From Halobacillus campisalis (GTDB lineage: Bacteria; Bacillota; Bacilli; Bacillales; Halobacillaceae): a DNA stretch of 64,000 nucleotides. A program made the translations under genes and the position numbers. Shown piece by piece: positions 26,935 to 35,147 of this stretch; position 1 is the stretch's first letter, and every line of letters begins with the position of its first letter. The stretch is taken from contig NZ_JAPVRC010000007.1 of NCBI RefSeq assembly GCF_030345335.1, forward strand, positions 1-64,000, written 5' to 3'. Below the pieces are notes generated by a model. It made no database searches. It saw only the letters and a program-made list of their open reading frames with translations, and had not been told where the DNA came from.

Positions 26935-28977
26935 TTATACGAGCTGTCTGCTCCAGTGACGGTGCTCAGCGATCGCTTCCGTAAACTCTTTAACAAAAGC
27001 TTGCGCATCATCTCCGTGAACGACACCTGGACTATTTGTGATCTTCGCTTCCTCCAGCCACTTCTTACCGTGGTGCGTCGCCCCGATCGGCTTGAAATGA
27101 GAAAAGGCTTCATTTATAAAGTACATCGCATCTTTATGTGTTTTCTCGCTTATCTGACTGCCGCCCACAGCATAGATAGCATCGAAAAGGACGGATTCAC
27201 CAGTTAAGAACGTATGGCCCACTTTTACCTTTGCACCATCAGCACCTTTCAGGGTTCCTAACTTATCGCTTACGATTTCTGGCTGGATGCCCTTTCCTTT
27301 CAGTCCATCCAGGATTGAACTGACTTCTGAACCATCGAATCCTTCAGCTATTAAAACAGCTACTGTACGAGTCTGAGGTTTTTTGTTCGTATTTTCCTGA
27401 CTTAAAGCTGGAGAAGATTTTGTTACACCAGAACCGCCTGTCTGCGGGATCTCAGCACCAATATTTTCAGCAAACCCCTGTGCTAATTCAAGGCTGACAT
27501 TGGCGTACATATCGACTACCTGCTGCTGGATAGAAGGGTTTTTCACTTTACCTAATTCAAAACTGAACGCCTGAATAATATGATCTTTCTCTGCATCGCT
27601 CATACTATTCCAAAAGAGTGTGGCTTGAGAAAAATGATCTTTGAAACTCTCACTTCTTGCTCTTACTTTACGGCCTTCCACTTTCTCCTGGTAATGAACA
27701 TAACCGCCTTCCTCCTCAGTAGACGTTTCAGGGGTATTATCGGCCAACGAGTTTTTGTGATAACTGACAGGTCCCTTATTGATTGTCATACGTCCATAGC
27801 CGTCACGCTGATTATTATGGAAAGGACAAACAGGTCGGTTGATCGGCAGTTCATGAAAGTTAGGTCCACCAAGACGGATTAATTGTGTATCCGTATAGGA
27901 GAACAAACGCCCTTGAAGAAGAGGATCATTTGAAAAATCAATTCCTGGAACGACATTACCCGGATGAAAAGCGACTTGTTCTGTTTCGGCAAACACATTA
28001 TCCACATTCCGGTTCAAAGTCATTTTACCGACTATTTTTACTGGGATATCTTCTTCAGGCCAAAGCTTAGTAGGATCTAATATATCAAAATCAAAGCTGA
28101 ATTCATCCTCTTCTTTGATCACCTGGACTCCAAGCTCATATTCAGGATAATCTCCTGCCTCAATTGATTCATAGAGATCACCTCTGTGGAAATCCGGATC
28201 TTTACCGTTTATTTTTTGTGCTTCATCCCATACCAGTGAGTGCGTGCCGAGCAGTGGCTTCCAGTGGAACTTCACAAAGTGAGCTTCCCCTTGATCATTG
28301 ACGAATCGAAACGTATGGACCCCGAAACCCTCCATCATTCGGAAGCTGCGAGGAATCGCTCGATCTGACATTGTCCACATCACCATATGTGCCGACTCCT
28401 GATTATTAGCAACAAAATCCCAAAATGTATCATGAGCCGAAGCTGCCTGCGGCATTTCATTGTGAGGCTCTGGCTTCACTGCATGTACGATATCAGGAAA
28501 CTTCAGTGCGTCTTGAATGAAAAACACGGGAATATTGTTTCCGACAAGGTCATAATTTCCTTCTTCCGTATAAAACTTTGTTGCGAACCCGCGGGCATCA
28601 CGTACAGCTTCTGCAGACCCTTTATTGCCTGCAACGGTAGAAAATCTTACAAAGACAGGAGTCTTAACTGATGGATCCTGCAGGAATCCAGCTCTAGTAT
28701 ATTCCTTCATTGATTCATATACTTGAAACTCGCCGTGAGCAGCAAAGCCACGGGCATGTACGATTCTTTCAGGAATTCTTTCGTGATCAAAGTGAGTCAT
28801 TTTCTCCCTGAAGTGAAAGTCTTCCATTAATGTAGGGCCGCGCTCTCCCGCTTTTAGTGAAAACTCATCTTCAGATACTTTTGTTCCATGGTTGGTCGTC
28901 ATTTTCTTACCGCGATCATCTGTGCGAAATTTCTCCAGCTGTTCATCTTTCTTATTCTGCTCATTGTTTTTTCCCAT
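26935..28977 (-). CDS. katE: Catalase, large-subunit HPII type
   Basis: Decomposes hydrogen peroxide. The 680-aa length marks the large-subunit clade. Core catalase features are visible: catalytic His74 in [12 protein letters not shown], the Asn in [11 protein letters not shown] and the heme-ligand tyrosine in [14 protein letters not shown]. The C-terminal 160 or so residues form the class I amidotransferase/DJ-1-like domain ([12 protein letters not shown] onward). GGGAGGG precedes the ATG. A SigB-like promoter upstream fits the stress-induced katE of B. subtilis. Confidence 0.95.
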   Translation of the reverse strand: MGKNNEQNKKDEQLEKFRTDDRGKKMTTNHGTKVSEDEFSLKAGERGPTLMEDFHFREKMTHFDHERIPERIVHARGFAAHGEFQVYESMKEYTRAGFLQDPSVKTPVFVRFSTVAGNKGSAEAVRDARGFATKFYTEEGNYDLVGNNIPVFFIQDALKFPDIVHAVKPEPHNEMPQAASAHDTFWDFVANNQESAHMVMWTMSDRAIPRSFRMMEGFGVHTFRFVNDQGEAHFVKFHWKPLLGTHSLVWDEAQKINGKDPDFHRGDLYESIEAGDYPEYELGVQVIKEEDEFSFDFDILDPTKLWPEEDIPVKIVGKMTLNRNVDNVFAETEQVAFHPGNVVPGIDFSNDPLLQGRLFSYTDTQLIRLGGPNFHELPINRPVCPFHNNQRDGYGRMTINKGPVSYHKNSLADNTPETSTEEEGGYVHYQEKVEGRKVRARSESFKDHFSQATLFWNSMSDAEKDHIIQAFSFELGKVKNPSIQQQVVDMYANVSLELAQGFAENIGAEIPQTGGSGVTKSSPALSQENTNKKPQTRTVAVLIAEGFDGSEVSSILDGLKGKGIQPEIVSDKLGTLKGADGAKVKVGHTFLTGESVLFDAIYAVGGSQISEKTHKDAMYFINEAFSHFKPIGATHHGKKWLEEAKITNSPGVVHGDDAQAFVKEFTEAIAEHRHWSRQLV

Positions 28978-29030
28978 AGAATGTAACCCTCCCTGAATGG
29001 TTAATTATGTATATTAAATACTATATTTAT

Positions 29031-29056
29031 ATACCACTACTGCCTTATACCTAAAC
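29031..29056 (-). promoter_or_regulatory. Candidate SigB promoter of katE
   Basis: On the minus strand GTTTAG, 14 bp, then TGGTAT, against the SigB consensus GTTTAA-N12-14-GGGTAT. It lies about 55 bp ahead of katE. Supported by hexamers and by the known SigB control of katE in B. subtilis. Confidence 0.55.
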
Positions 29057-29250
29057 TGTCTTACATTAAAATTAAACAATATTCAGACATATATAATACT
29101 GTCTGTTAAACTAAATAAGTCATATTTACTATCACAGCCTTACATTCGCAAGTAAAATATACAGTTTAAGGAGGTATTTTTCTTTATTTTCCCAATAATT
29201 CATATATAATTAAAGGAACAATGTAGATGAGTAAATAGGGAGGGTCAATC

Positions 29251-30273
29251 ATGGGGTGTCATAATCTTATAGAACCAAGTCCGATTACACAGATTCAAAT
29301 AAAACAAACCTCTACTGTTTATAAGACGTATCATCAGCTACTGAAGGTCCATTCTCGAACCGAAGCTACCACCTTAGTCAAGGATTATTGCTTGAACACC
29401 TCTCCAAAGACATTTGAAGACCAATTGGCCTACCTGGAATTTCTGTACATGAACGATTTTTATCAAGAAGCAGAATCACTGCTTAACACTGAACCATTCA
29501 CAGATGAAGCGACAGCTCTTTATCAGATTTTATTAGACAGGAAGAAATCCCCTCTCACTTATCAGCAACTCCGCAAATTGGAGTCGCTTGAATTTCAGCA
29601 TCCTTCCACCCAATGCTTACACTTTTTTACAATTGTTTATGGGTATTATGATTTAAAAAGATATACCGGGCTCGATAAGTATATGGAAGACTGTTTTGAA
29701 TCATTAAACAAAGTGAACGAACCCTTATTTCATTATTTCATGAAGTTAAGATTCGAAGAGTTAGCCTTTCAGCATTATTGGAAGACTAATAATATACTCT
29801 TAGCAAAAAAGCATGCCTACAAATACTTGAATAAAGTAATTTCCCCCCACCAATTATGTAAAATGAACCACATCCTCGCTTTATGTCATGTTTTTGACAG
29901 TTTCGAGTATTCTTTTGAATACGCTCAAACTGCTTTAGAAATCGCAAAGGATTATGAATTGGAATCATCCATCAATTCTATTGAAAACCACACCATTCCG
30001 TTTATATGTGCTTTCCATCAGCGAACAGAACATATTACCACTGCAGATCCAATTGAAACGGCTCATTTGGCCATAGCCGACCGTGATTTTAAAAAGGCTC
30101 AACACATTCTGCTTCCTCTTAAAAATCCAACCCCTTTTCAACAAACTTACTTGGGCGTCGCTACAAATAGTAAAGAAATGCTTATAAGTGCCCATGAAAG
30201 ATTCAAACATGAGAATGGTGATCTGTTTTTCGCCAATTTGCCTATCCATTATTTAAATCGATATTTATTTTAG
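29251..30273 (+). CDS. AimR-like TPR pheromone receptor lacking the HTH domain
   Basis: A 340-aa, largely helical protein that I recognise as related to the AimR arbitrium receptor of Bacillus phages and its chromosomal homologues. Residues 44-52 read KDYCLNTSP followed by KT, which resembles the segment just after the DNA-binding domain in phage AimR (from memory of phi3T AimR). TPR-like helical pairs fill the rest (for example QLAYLEFLYMNDFYQEAESLL and FEYAQTALEIAKDYEL). AimR proteins are about 380 aa with an N-terminal HTH; here only about 43 residues precede KDYCLN and no HTH is visible, nor is one encoded just upstream. It may act Rap-like by binding a protein. AGGGAGGG precedes the ATG. 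A secreted-peptide gene follows, as aimP follows aimR. No phage genes are nearby. Confidence 0.65.
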   Translation: MGCHNLIEPSPITQIQIKQTSTVYKTYHQLLKVHSRTEATTLVKDYCLNTSPKTFEDQLAYLEFLYMNDFYQEAESLLNTEPFTDEATALYQILLDRKKSPLTYQQLRKLESLEFQHPSTQCLHFFTIVYGYYDLKRYTGLDKYMEDCFESLNKVNEPLFHYFMKLRFEELAFQHYWKTNNILLAKKHAYKYLNKVISPHQLCKMNHILALCHVFDSFEYSFEYAQTALEIAKDYELESSINSIENHTIPFICAFHQRTEHITTADPIETAHLAIADRDFKKAQHILLPLKNPTPFQQTYLGVATNSKEMLISAHERFKHENGDLFFANLPIHYLNRYLF

Positions 30274-30307
30274 AAAAATCACGTTTCTCCTTATCGTGAT
30301 TTTTTTA
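30274..30307 (+). terminator. Intrinsic terminator after the AimR-like gene
   Basis: Stem AAAAATCACG with CGTGATTTTT followed by further T. It separates the receptor transcript from the peptide gene. Confidence 0.85.
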
Positions 30308-30335
30308 TTTCAATCATTTTATTTTATTAATATAG

Positions 30336-30344
30336 TGTTATAAT
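30336..30344 (+). promoter_or_regulatory. Extended -10 promoter of the peptide gene
   Basis: TGTTATAAT is a perfect extended -10 (TGnTATAAT). The -35 region is poor, as allowed for this class. It would give a leader of about 170 nt before the peptide gene, room for a regulatory site. Confidence 0.55.
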
Positions 30345-30521
30345 GGATCTAATTACCAGTTAAACTTTTATACAGCCATCACTCCAACCTCACATCCTCG
30401 TTTAACGCCGTCATAAAGATTTAATACCATCCCAGACCCAGTGCAATAATCGCTCCCTTGTATTTAATTCAAAATTGCAAGACCTGGATTTTCAACATCA
30501 ATAAAATACAGGAGGTTTGTA

Positions 30522-30665
30522 ATGAAAGCTTTAATTCCGTCCATTCTGTTGCTTGTTTTATTGATCGGTGCCTCAACTACTGGAGAAACTGAGTATACAA
30601 AGGACCCAGGGGATCCTGGAATGGGGTCTATTAAAGGGAGTTTTTATGTAACACTATCGATTTAA
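30522..30665 (+). CDS. Small secreted peptide precursor (candidate AimP/Phr-like pheromone)
   Basis: A 47-aa ORF with a strong ribosome site (AGGAGGT, 5 bp before the ATG). It starts with a basic residue and a hydrophobic core (MKALIPSILLLVLLIGAST), which looks like a Sec signal peptide, then a short polar tail containing TKDPGDPGMG, SIKGS and FYVTLSI. The layout is that of pro-pheromones of the RRNPP group, and the gene lies directly downstream of the AimR-like receptor on the same strand. The segment GSIKGS is loosely like arbitrium hexapeptides such as SAIRGA, but it is not at the C-terminus, so the mature peptide cannot be assigned. The pairing is inference from position. Confidence 0.6.
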   Translation: MKALIPSILLLVLLIGASTTGETEYTKDPGDPGMGSIKGSFYVTLSI

Positions 30666-30684
30666 ACTTCAATGCTGACTTAAA

Positions 30685-30713
30685 AAGGTATATCCTTATG
30701 CAGGATATACCTT
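30685..30713 (+). other. Stem-loop after the peptide gene
   Basis: Perfect 11-bp stem AAGGTATATCC with GGATATACCTT, loop TTATGCA, 20 bp after the peptide stop. There is no U-tract, so it may be a weak terminator or a 3' stabilising hairpin. Confidence 0.6.
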
Positions 30714-30866
30714 CAGCTCGTTTAAAGACATCAGAATTCTATGTATAAATTTTCTTGATTGTCAAAGACGACTGCGCCTCTGATGAAAAGTTAAGTTAAA
30801 ACATCACCTCTAAATACAAAGATGACTCCATTATACTATATACATTTTCTTGAAACCCCTGTATTA

Positions 30867-30880
30867 TGAAAGCGATTACA
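30867..30880 (+). promoter_or_regulatory. cre site (CcpA) upstream of the amylase
   Basis: TGAAAGCGATTACA fits the cre consensus TGWAANCGNTNWCA at every position. A TATACT hexamer at 30832-30837 would put transcription start about 20 bp ahead of the site, a repressing position. It overlaps an apparent upstream ATG of the amylase ORF, arguing that the ATG is not the start. Confidence 0.8.
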
Positions 30881-30904
30881 AAAAAAGAAGAAAGGGATGA
30901 TATT

Positions 30905-33367
30905 TTGAAGAAATTACTTGTATCTATCGGGATTATTATTTTTTTATTGTCTTTTGCGCAATCGGTTGCACAATCGACGATAAGTGCTGATGACCATGTT
31001 TATGAATCAGTAGTTGTCAGAGGAAGCGCTGATTCTTTGGATTGGAGCTCTGACAATAACCCACTTACATACGACGAAGAACAAGGAGCATGGGTAAGTG
31101 AACCCATTTATTTAGAGGGCGGCAAAAATGTAGAGTTCAAGTACGTTTATGACGGGAACTGGATGGAAGGAAGCAACTTGGAATTCACTCCTCCACAGGA
31201 TGGAAAGTATACATTTGTCTTTGATCCAATGGAGAAACGTAAGGTTACTGTAACGCTTGCCGACACTTCAAGTGGAAGTCTGACGTTAGAAGTTAAAGTA
31301 CCAGCTGAAACTCCTGATTGGGTAGTACCGACCATAGCTTCAAACAAAAACGACTTCAATTACACGGCAAGTCCACTTGAAAAATCAGCAGAGGATACTT
31401 ACAGAATTGAGGTTAAAGGAGAAGCTGGAGAGACTCTGGAATATACGTACAGTTTAGGAGGAGAGTCTTATCAGGAAAAAATAGAGGCACCTCGAGAAGC
31501 AATTTTTACGACGGATAATAAAGTTTACAAGGACGAAGTTACAGAATGGGAGAACATTCCCGTAGCGAACAAAGTGACACATAATTTCAACCATGAGCCA
31601 TATACACCAGACAAACATGATGAAACTACCATCAAAGTGACGGTTGAACATTACGGTCCTATTGATCAAGGAGCAGTCTACTACACTACCGATGGGTCAA
31701 CGCCACAAGGAACTCGAGGGAGCGTATCGAACGGAGAAGTCTCTCCACTAAAAATAAAAAATATGGAAACGAATGAGGAAGGGTTGCAAACTAGTCTTTT
31801 AGAAGCAACGATTCCTAAACAAAAAAATAATACTCGTGTGAAATATAAGACTGATGTTTGGGATTCGGCAAGCGAAGGATCACAGTTTGCTGATAACAAC
31901 GCCTTGACCTCTGAAGACGCTACAGAGTTCGCATACTATGTGGAAGATTACCAGTCACCTGAATGGGCTAAAGAGTCTATGATCTATCAAGTGTTTGTAG
32001 ACCGTTTCCGTGATGGTGATGAAAGTAATAATACATCTGTAGACCCTTCACTTCCCGAAGATGAACGCTTAAAAGGATGGATGGGCGGAGACCTTCAAGG
32101 GGTTATTGAGAAGTTAGATTATATTGAAAGTCTTGGGGTTAATACAATTTGGGTATCACCTATTTACGAAGGTCCTTACTCACATGGTTATCACCCTACA
32201 GATTTTCTCAATATTGACGATCGATTTGGAAGTAACGAGCTGATGAAACAATTAGTAGATGCAGCTCACGAAAAAAATATGAAAGTCGTTTATGACCTCG
32301 TACCTAATCACGTTTCCGATCAACATGAATTCTTTCAGGATGCCGTCAGCAAAGGGGAAAGCAGCTCGTATTATGATTGGTTCACTTTTCTAAAATGGCC
32401 GGAAGAGTATGAAACATTTTACGATGTAAAAGAATTACCAGAATTGAATAACGACCATTCAGAAACAAGAGACTACATGCTTAATACTGTCGTACCATTT
32501 TGGATGGATGAAATTGGTGTAGATGGGTTCCGCTTAGATTATGCCAAAGGCCCCAGCTATAGTTTCTGGGTGGATTTCCGTCACGCTGTGAAACAAAATG
32601 ATGCTGAAGCATTCATTTTCGGAGAAGTTTGGGATGATCTGGATAAAATTAATTCTTACTCCGGAAAACTTGACGGGGCGATTGACTTCGAAACACAGTC
32701 TGCCATTTCCGATGCATTAATCAATGGAGAAAGCATGAACGAATTCGGCACATCTCTTACAACTATTTTCGATTCGTACCATGAAGAGTTCATTCCAGCT
32801 ACATTCCTGGACAGTCATGACGTTCCACGATTCATTTATGAAGCTGATGGCAGCGTCAACACGATGAAAAACGCGGCTTCACTGCAGTTCACTTTACCAG
32901 GGGCCCCTATCATATATTATGGAAATGAAGTAGGCTTATCACAAAGCGGCGACCATAACCTTGTAGACGAGTGGAAAGATCGCTATTACCGCGAGATGAT
33001 GCCTTGGGATGAAGAAGAACAAAACTTAGATTTAAAAGCGCATTATCAGAATTTGACTAAAATTCGGGATGACAATAAAGCGTTGACACATGGCGAATTC
33101 AATGTCATCCATTCTAATCAGGACACTCTCGTCTATGAACGTACGCTTCCGCAAAATAAAGTAATCGTTGTAGTGAATCAGGGAGACAACGATCAGTCTG
33201 TCGAACTGTTTGACCTGTATAATCAAAAAACGCCAAACAACGTTCGCCTGACTTCTTTATTAGACGGCACAAAGCTGAAAAGTAAAAAAGGGGAACTTAA
33301 CATTGAAACTCCCGCAAATTCTGTAGAAATATATGAAGTGAAAGGCAAACTAAAAGCAGATAAGTAA
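30905..33367 (+). CDS. Secreted alpha-amylase family (GH13) enzyme
   Basis: An extracellular starch- or maltodextrin-degrading enzyme, 820 aa from a TTG start at 30905. That start follows AAAGGGATGATA and gives a clean signal peptide (MKKLLVSIGIIIFLLSFAQS); the ATG at 30866 lies in a perfect cre site and lacks a ribosome site. After the signal come N-terminal beta-sandwich modules (about residues 30-120 and 130-330, with FKYVYDGNW typical of starch-binding or X25-like modules), then the GH13 barrel from about 355 (IYQVFVDRFRDGD). The catalytic residues are Asp545 (FRLD), Glu574 (GEVW) and Asp639 (DSHD). The C-terminal beta domain closes the protein. Neopullulanase or maltogenic specificity cannot be separated by eye. 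Confidence 0.9.
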   Translation: MKKLLVSIGIIIFLLSFAQSVAQSTISADDHVYESVVVRGSADSLDWSSDNNPLTYDEEQGAWVSEPIYLEGGKNVEFKYVYDGNWMEGSNLEFTPPQDGKYTFVFDPMEKRKVTVTLADTSSGSLTLEVKVPAETPDWVVPTIASNKNDFNYTASPLEKSAEDTYRIEVKGEAGETLEYTYSLGGESYQEKIEAPREAIFTTDNKVYKDEVTEWENIPVANKVTHNFNHEPYTPDKHDETTIKVTVEHYGPIDQGAVYYTTDGSTPQGTRGSVSNGEVSPLKIKNMETNEEGLQTSLLEATIPKQKNNTRVKYKTDVWDSASEGSQFADNNALTSEDATEFAYYVEDYQSPEWAKESMIYQVFVDRFRDGDESNNTSVDPSLPEDERLKGWMGGDLQGVIEKLDYIESLGVNTIWVSPIYEGPYSHGYHPTDFLNIDDRFGSNELMKQLVDAAHEKNMKVVYDLVPNHVSDQHEFFQDAVSKGESSSYYDWFTFLKWPEEYETFYDVKELPELNNDHSETRDYMLNTVVPFWMDEIGVDGFRLDYAKGPSYSFWVDFRHAVKQNDAEAFIFGEVWDDLDKINSYSGKLDGAIDFETQSAISDALINGESMNEFGTSLTTIFDSYHEEFIPATFLDSHDVPRFIYEADGSVNTMKNAASLQFTLPGAPIIYYGNEVGLSQSGDHNLVDEWKDRYYREMMPWDEEEQNLDLKAHYQNLTKIRDDNKALTHGEFNVIHSNQDTLVYERTLPQNKVIVVVNQGDNDQSVELFDLYNQKTPNNVRLTSLLDGTKLKSKKGELNIETPANSVEIYEVKGKLKADK

Positions 33368-33371
33368 TAGC

Positions 33372-33408
33372 AAAGGACAGCCTCACTCTTAAGTGAAGCT
33401 GTCCTTTT
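33372..33408 (+). terminator. Intrinsic terminator after the amylase
   Basis: Stem AAAGGACAGC with GCTGTCCTTT and trailing T residues, just after the amylase stop. Confidence 0.85.
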
Positions 33409-33432
33409 CGATACGAGTGTGCCGATTACTAT

Positions 33433-33458
33433 GTTTCACGTCAGAACGTATTGGGAAT
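33433..33458 (+). promoter_or_regulatory. Candidate SigB promoter of the stress protein
   Basis: GTTTCA, 14 bp, GGGAAT closely fits the SigB consensus GTTTAA-N12-14-GGGTAT and lies about 40 bp ahead of a general-stress-protein gene. Confidence 0.65.
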
Positions 33459-33498
33459 CACAGGTATATAAATCAAACCAATCCAAGGAGTGTATAAA

Positions 33499-33846
33499 AT
33501 GCCATATATTAAAGAATTTACAAATGACGAAAAACTTATGGAAGCTGTTCAAAAACTTCAAAATAACGGAATCTCAAGCAAAGAGATTTATGTATTATCC
33601 CACGACGATGACCGTACAAAGCGTATTGCTGACAATGCCAACGCAAATACGATTGGTCTTTCAGAACAAGATGTAAAAACCTTTGTAGGAAATATCTTCA
33701 GTAAAAAAGGGGATGAGCTCCGTGCTAAGCTTCAGGAAATAGGTTTTTCTGAAGAGGATGCTCACGAATATGAAGAGGACATGGATGAAGGAAAAGTACT
33801 TCTGATTGTTACAAGCAATGAGAATGTAGAGCACATCCTAGTATAA
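33499..33846 (+). CDS. General stress protein, YflT/GSP17M domain
   Basis: A 115-aa acidic cytoplasmic protein of the heat-induced YflT (general stress protein 17M) family. The N-terminal half has the alpha/beta segment IYVLSHDDDRTKRIADNAN and the C-terminal half the acidic EEDAHEYEEDMDEGKVLLIV. The ATG at 33499 follows CCAAGGAGTG; an ATG 9 bases upstream has no room for a ribosome site. The biochemical role is unknown in the family, and SigB control is typical and consistent with the upstream promoter. Confidence 0.85.
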   Translation: MPYIKEFTNDEKLMEAVQKLQNNGISSKEIYVLSHDDDRTKRIADNANANTIGLSEQDVKTFVGNIFSKKGDELRAKLQEIGFSEEDAHEYEEDMDEGKVLLIVTSNENVEHILV

Positions 33847-33850
33847 TTTA

Positions 33851-33880
33851 AAAATCTGCCTGAGAGGGCAGATTTTTTTT
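33851..33880 (+). terminator. Intrinsic terminator after the stress protein
   Basis: Stem AAAATCTGCC with GGCAGATTTT and eight T. Confidence 0.9.
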
Positions 33881-33911
33881 GCTTTATTTCAATGTGAAGA
33901 AGAATCTCACT

Positions 33912-34955
33912 TTAAGGTTCAAACAACACCTTTACGTAGTCTTCTTTTCGATTAATGATCCGTCCGAACGTCTCAGGACCGTCGTGTAAATGCAGCTTAT
34001 GAGAAATCATCGGTTTCACGTTTATCTCACCGGTTCTCATATAATGAACGCTGGCTTCCCACTCTTTTCCCGGAAAAGGGGAAGATATCGCATTCCAGGA
34101 GCCTAACACTTTTAATTCATTTCTAACGATTCTTTCAAAATAAAATCGTTCAATTTGAATGTCTGCATAAGGAATCCCCATAAAAACCACTTCGCCTCCC
34201 TTTTTTGGAAGAGCAAAAATTTGAGCTGATGTGACGGGTGATCCCGCTGATTCAATAGCGACATCTACACCTTGTCCCTTTGTATGCTCGTTAATTTGTT
34301 CGTGAGCAGCTCTTTCCACCGAATTGATCAATACGTCCGCACCTACTTTTTGAGCTGTTTCAAGTTTCACTTCATCAATATCGATGGCATAGACTTTTTT
34401 TGCACCGAAGATTTTTGCCCATTGAATAGCCAATAAACCTATACTGCCGCAGCCCATAATCGCTACTTCTTCTCCTGGCTCCATAGTCGTTCGATAGAAG
34501 CCGTGAGCTACAACCGAAGATGGTTCTATGAGTGCAGCTGTCTCGAAATCCACCTGCTCTGGAAGTGAAATGATATTCTCTAAAGGGAGTTTCACATATT
34601 CAGCATAAGCTCCTGGATGACGGGCCCCAATGACCGTTAGGTGCTCACATCGTGATAACTCTCCTTTTCGACAGCTCTCACAGCTGCCGCAATAATAGGT
34701 GGGGCACCCGGCCACCCGGTCCCCCACTTGAATGTGTTCAACTTGCGAGCCAACCTCTGACACTATTCCAGAAAATTCATGACCAAACGTCATCCCTTGT
34801 ATATAAGGCCCTAATTTGCTATACCTTGAGATGTCTGATCCGCATATCCCAACAGCCATTACTTTCACAATTACATCGTCTTCTTTTTCGATCGCAGGTT
34901 CTTTTGTTTCTTCAAATCGGAGGTCTTGTTTTCCATATAGATTGAGGGCTTTCAT
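33912..34955 (-). CDS. gatD: Zinc-dependent dehydrogenase, GatD-like
   Basis: A 347-aa medium-chain dehydrogenase that should oxidise a polyol phosphate (galactitol 1-phosphate to tagatose 6-phosphate in the GatD prototype). Catalytic zinc ligands Cys in GICGSD and His-Glu in GHEFSG, the structural four-cysteine lobe CGSCESCRKGELSRC and the Rossmann motif GCGSIGLLAIQWAK are present. The C-terminal segment LGSWNAISSPFPGKEWE resembles E. coli GatD. GGGGGGAG precedes the ATG. It is the last gene of the PTS operon. Confidence 0.85.
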   Translation of the reverse strand: MKALNLYGKQDLRFEETKEPAIEKEDDVIVKVMAVGICGSDISRYSKLGPYIQGMTFGHEFSGIVSEVGSQVEHIQVGDRVAGCPTYYCGSCESCRKGELSRCEHLTVIGARHPGAYAEYVKLPLENIISLPEQVDFETAALIEPSSVVAHGFYRTTMEPGEEVAIMGCGSIGLLAIQWAKIFGAKKVYAIDIDEVKLETAQKVGADVLINSVERAAHEQINEHTKGQGVDVAIESAGSPVTSAQIFALPKKGGEVVFMGIPYADIQIERFYFERIVRNELKVLGSWNAISSPFPGKEWEASVHYMRTGEINVKPMISHKLHLHDGPETFGRIINRKEDYVKVLFEP

Positions 34956-34973
34956 CGCTCTCCCCCCTTTCCA

Positions 34974-35129
34974 TCAACTTGTAGTTTCTTGAGCGTTTTT
35001 ATTCCTCTGAACTATTTTATAAATGGCAGCACCTACAATAATCGTGTTAAATATGGCCTGGTATTCAAAATAAACTTCACCTATTCCCCTCATAGGTCCT
35101 AACATGAAATCCAATAGTGCATCGACCAT
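34974..35129 (-). CDS. Small single-pass membrane protein in the polyol PTS operon
   Basis: A 51-aa ORF between the two dehydrogenase genes, easily missed for its size. It has an excellent ribosome site (AGGAGGGG) before the ATG and spacings of 18 bp on both sides. The sequence starts MVDALLDFMLGPMRGIGEVY, continues with one hydrophobic segment (FNTIIVGAAIYKIV, about residues 27-40) and ends basic and polar (QRNKNAQETTS). The operon position suggests a membrane accessory factor for the PTS or dehydrogenases, but I do not recognise the family. Confidence 0.75.
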   Translation of the reverse strand: MVDALLDFMLGPMRGIGEVYFEYQAIFNTIIVGAAIYKIVQRNKNAQETTS

Positions 35130-35147
35130 TTCATACCCCTCCTCTTT

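Noticed and set aside
29251-30665. Remnant prophage around the AimR-like gene
   Set aside because: Neighbours are catalase and amylase; no integrase, repressor, structural or lysis gene is visible on either side.
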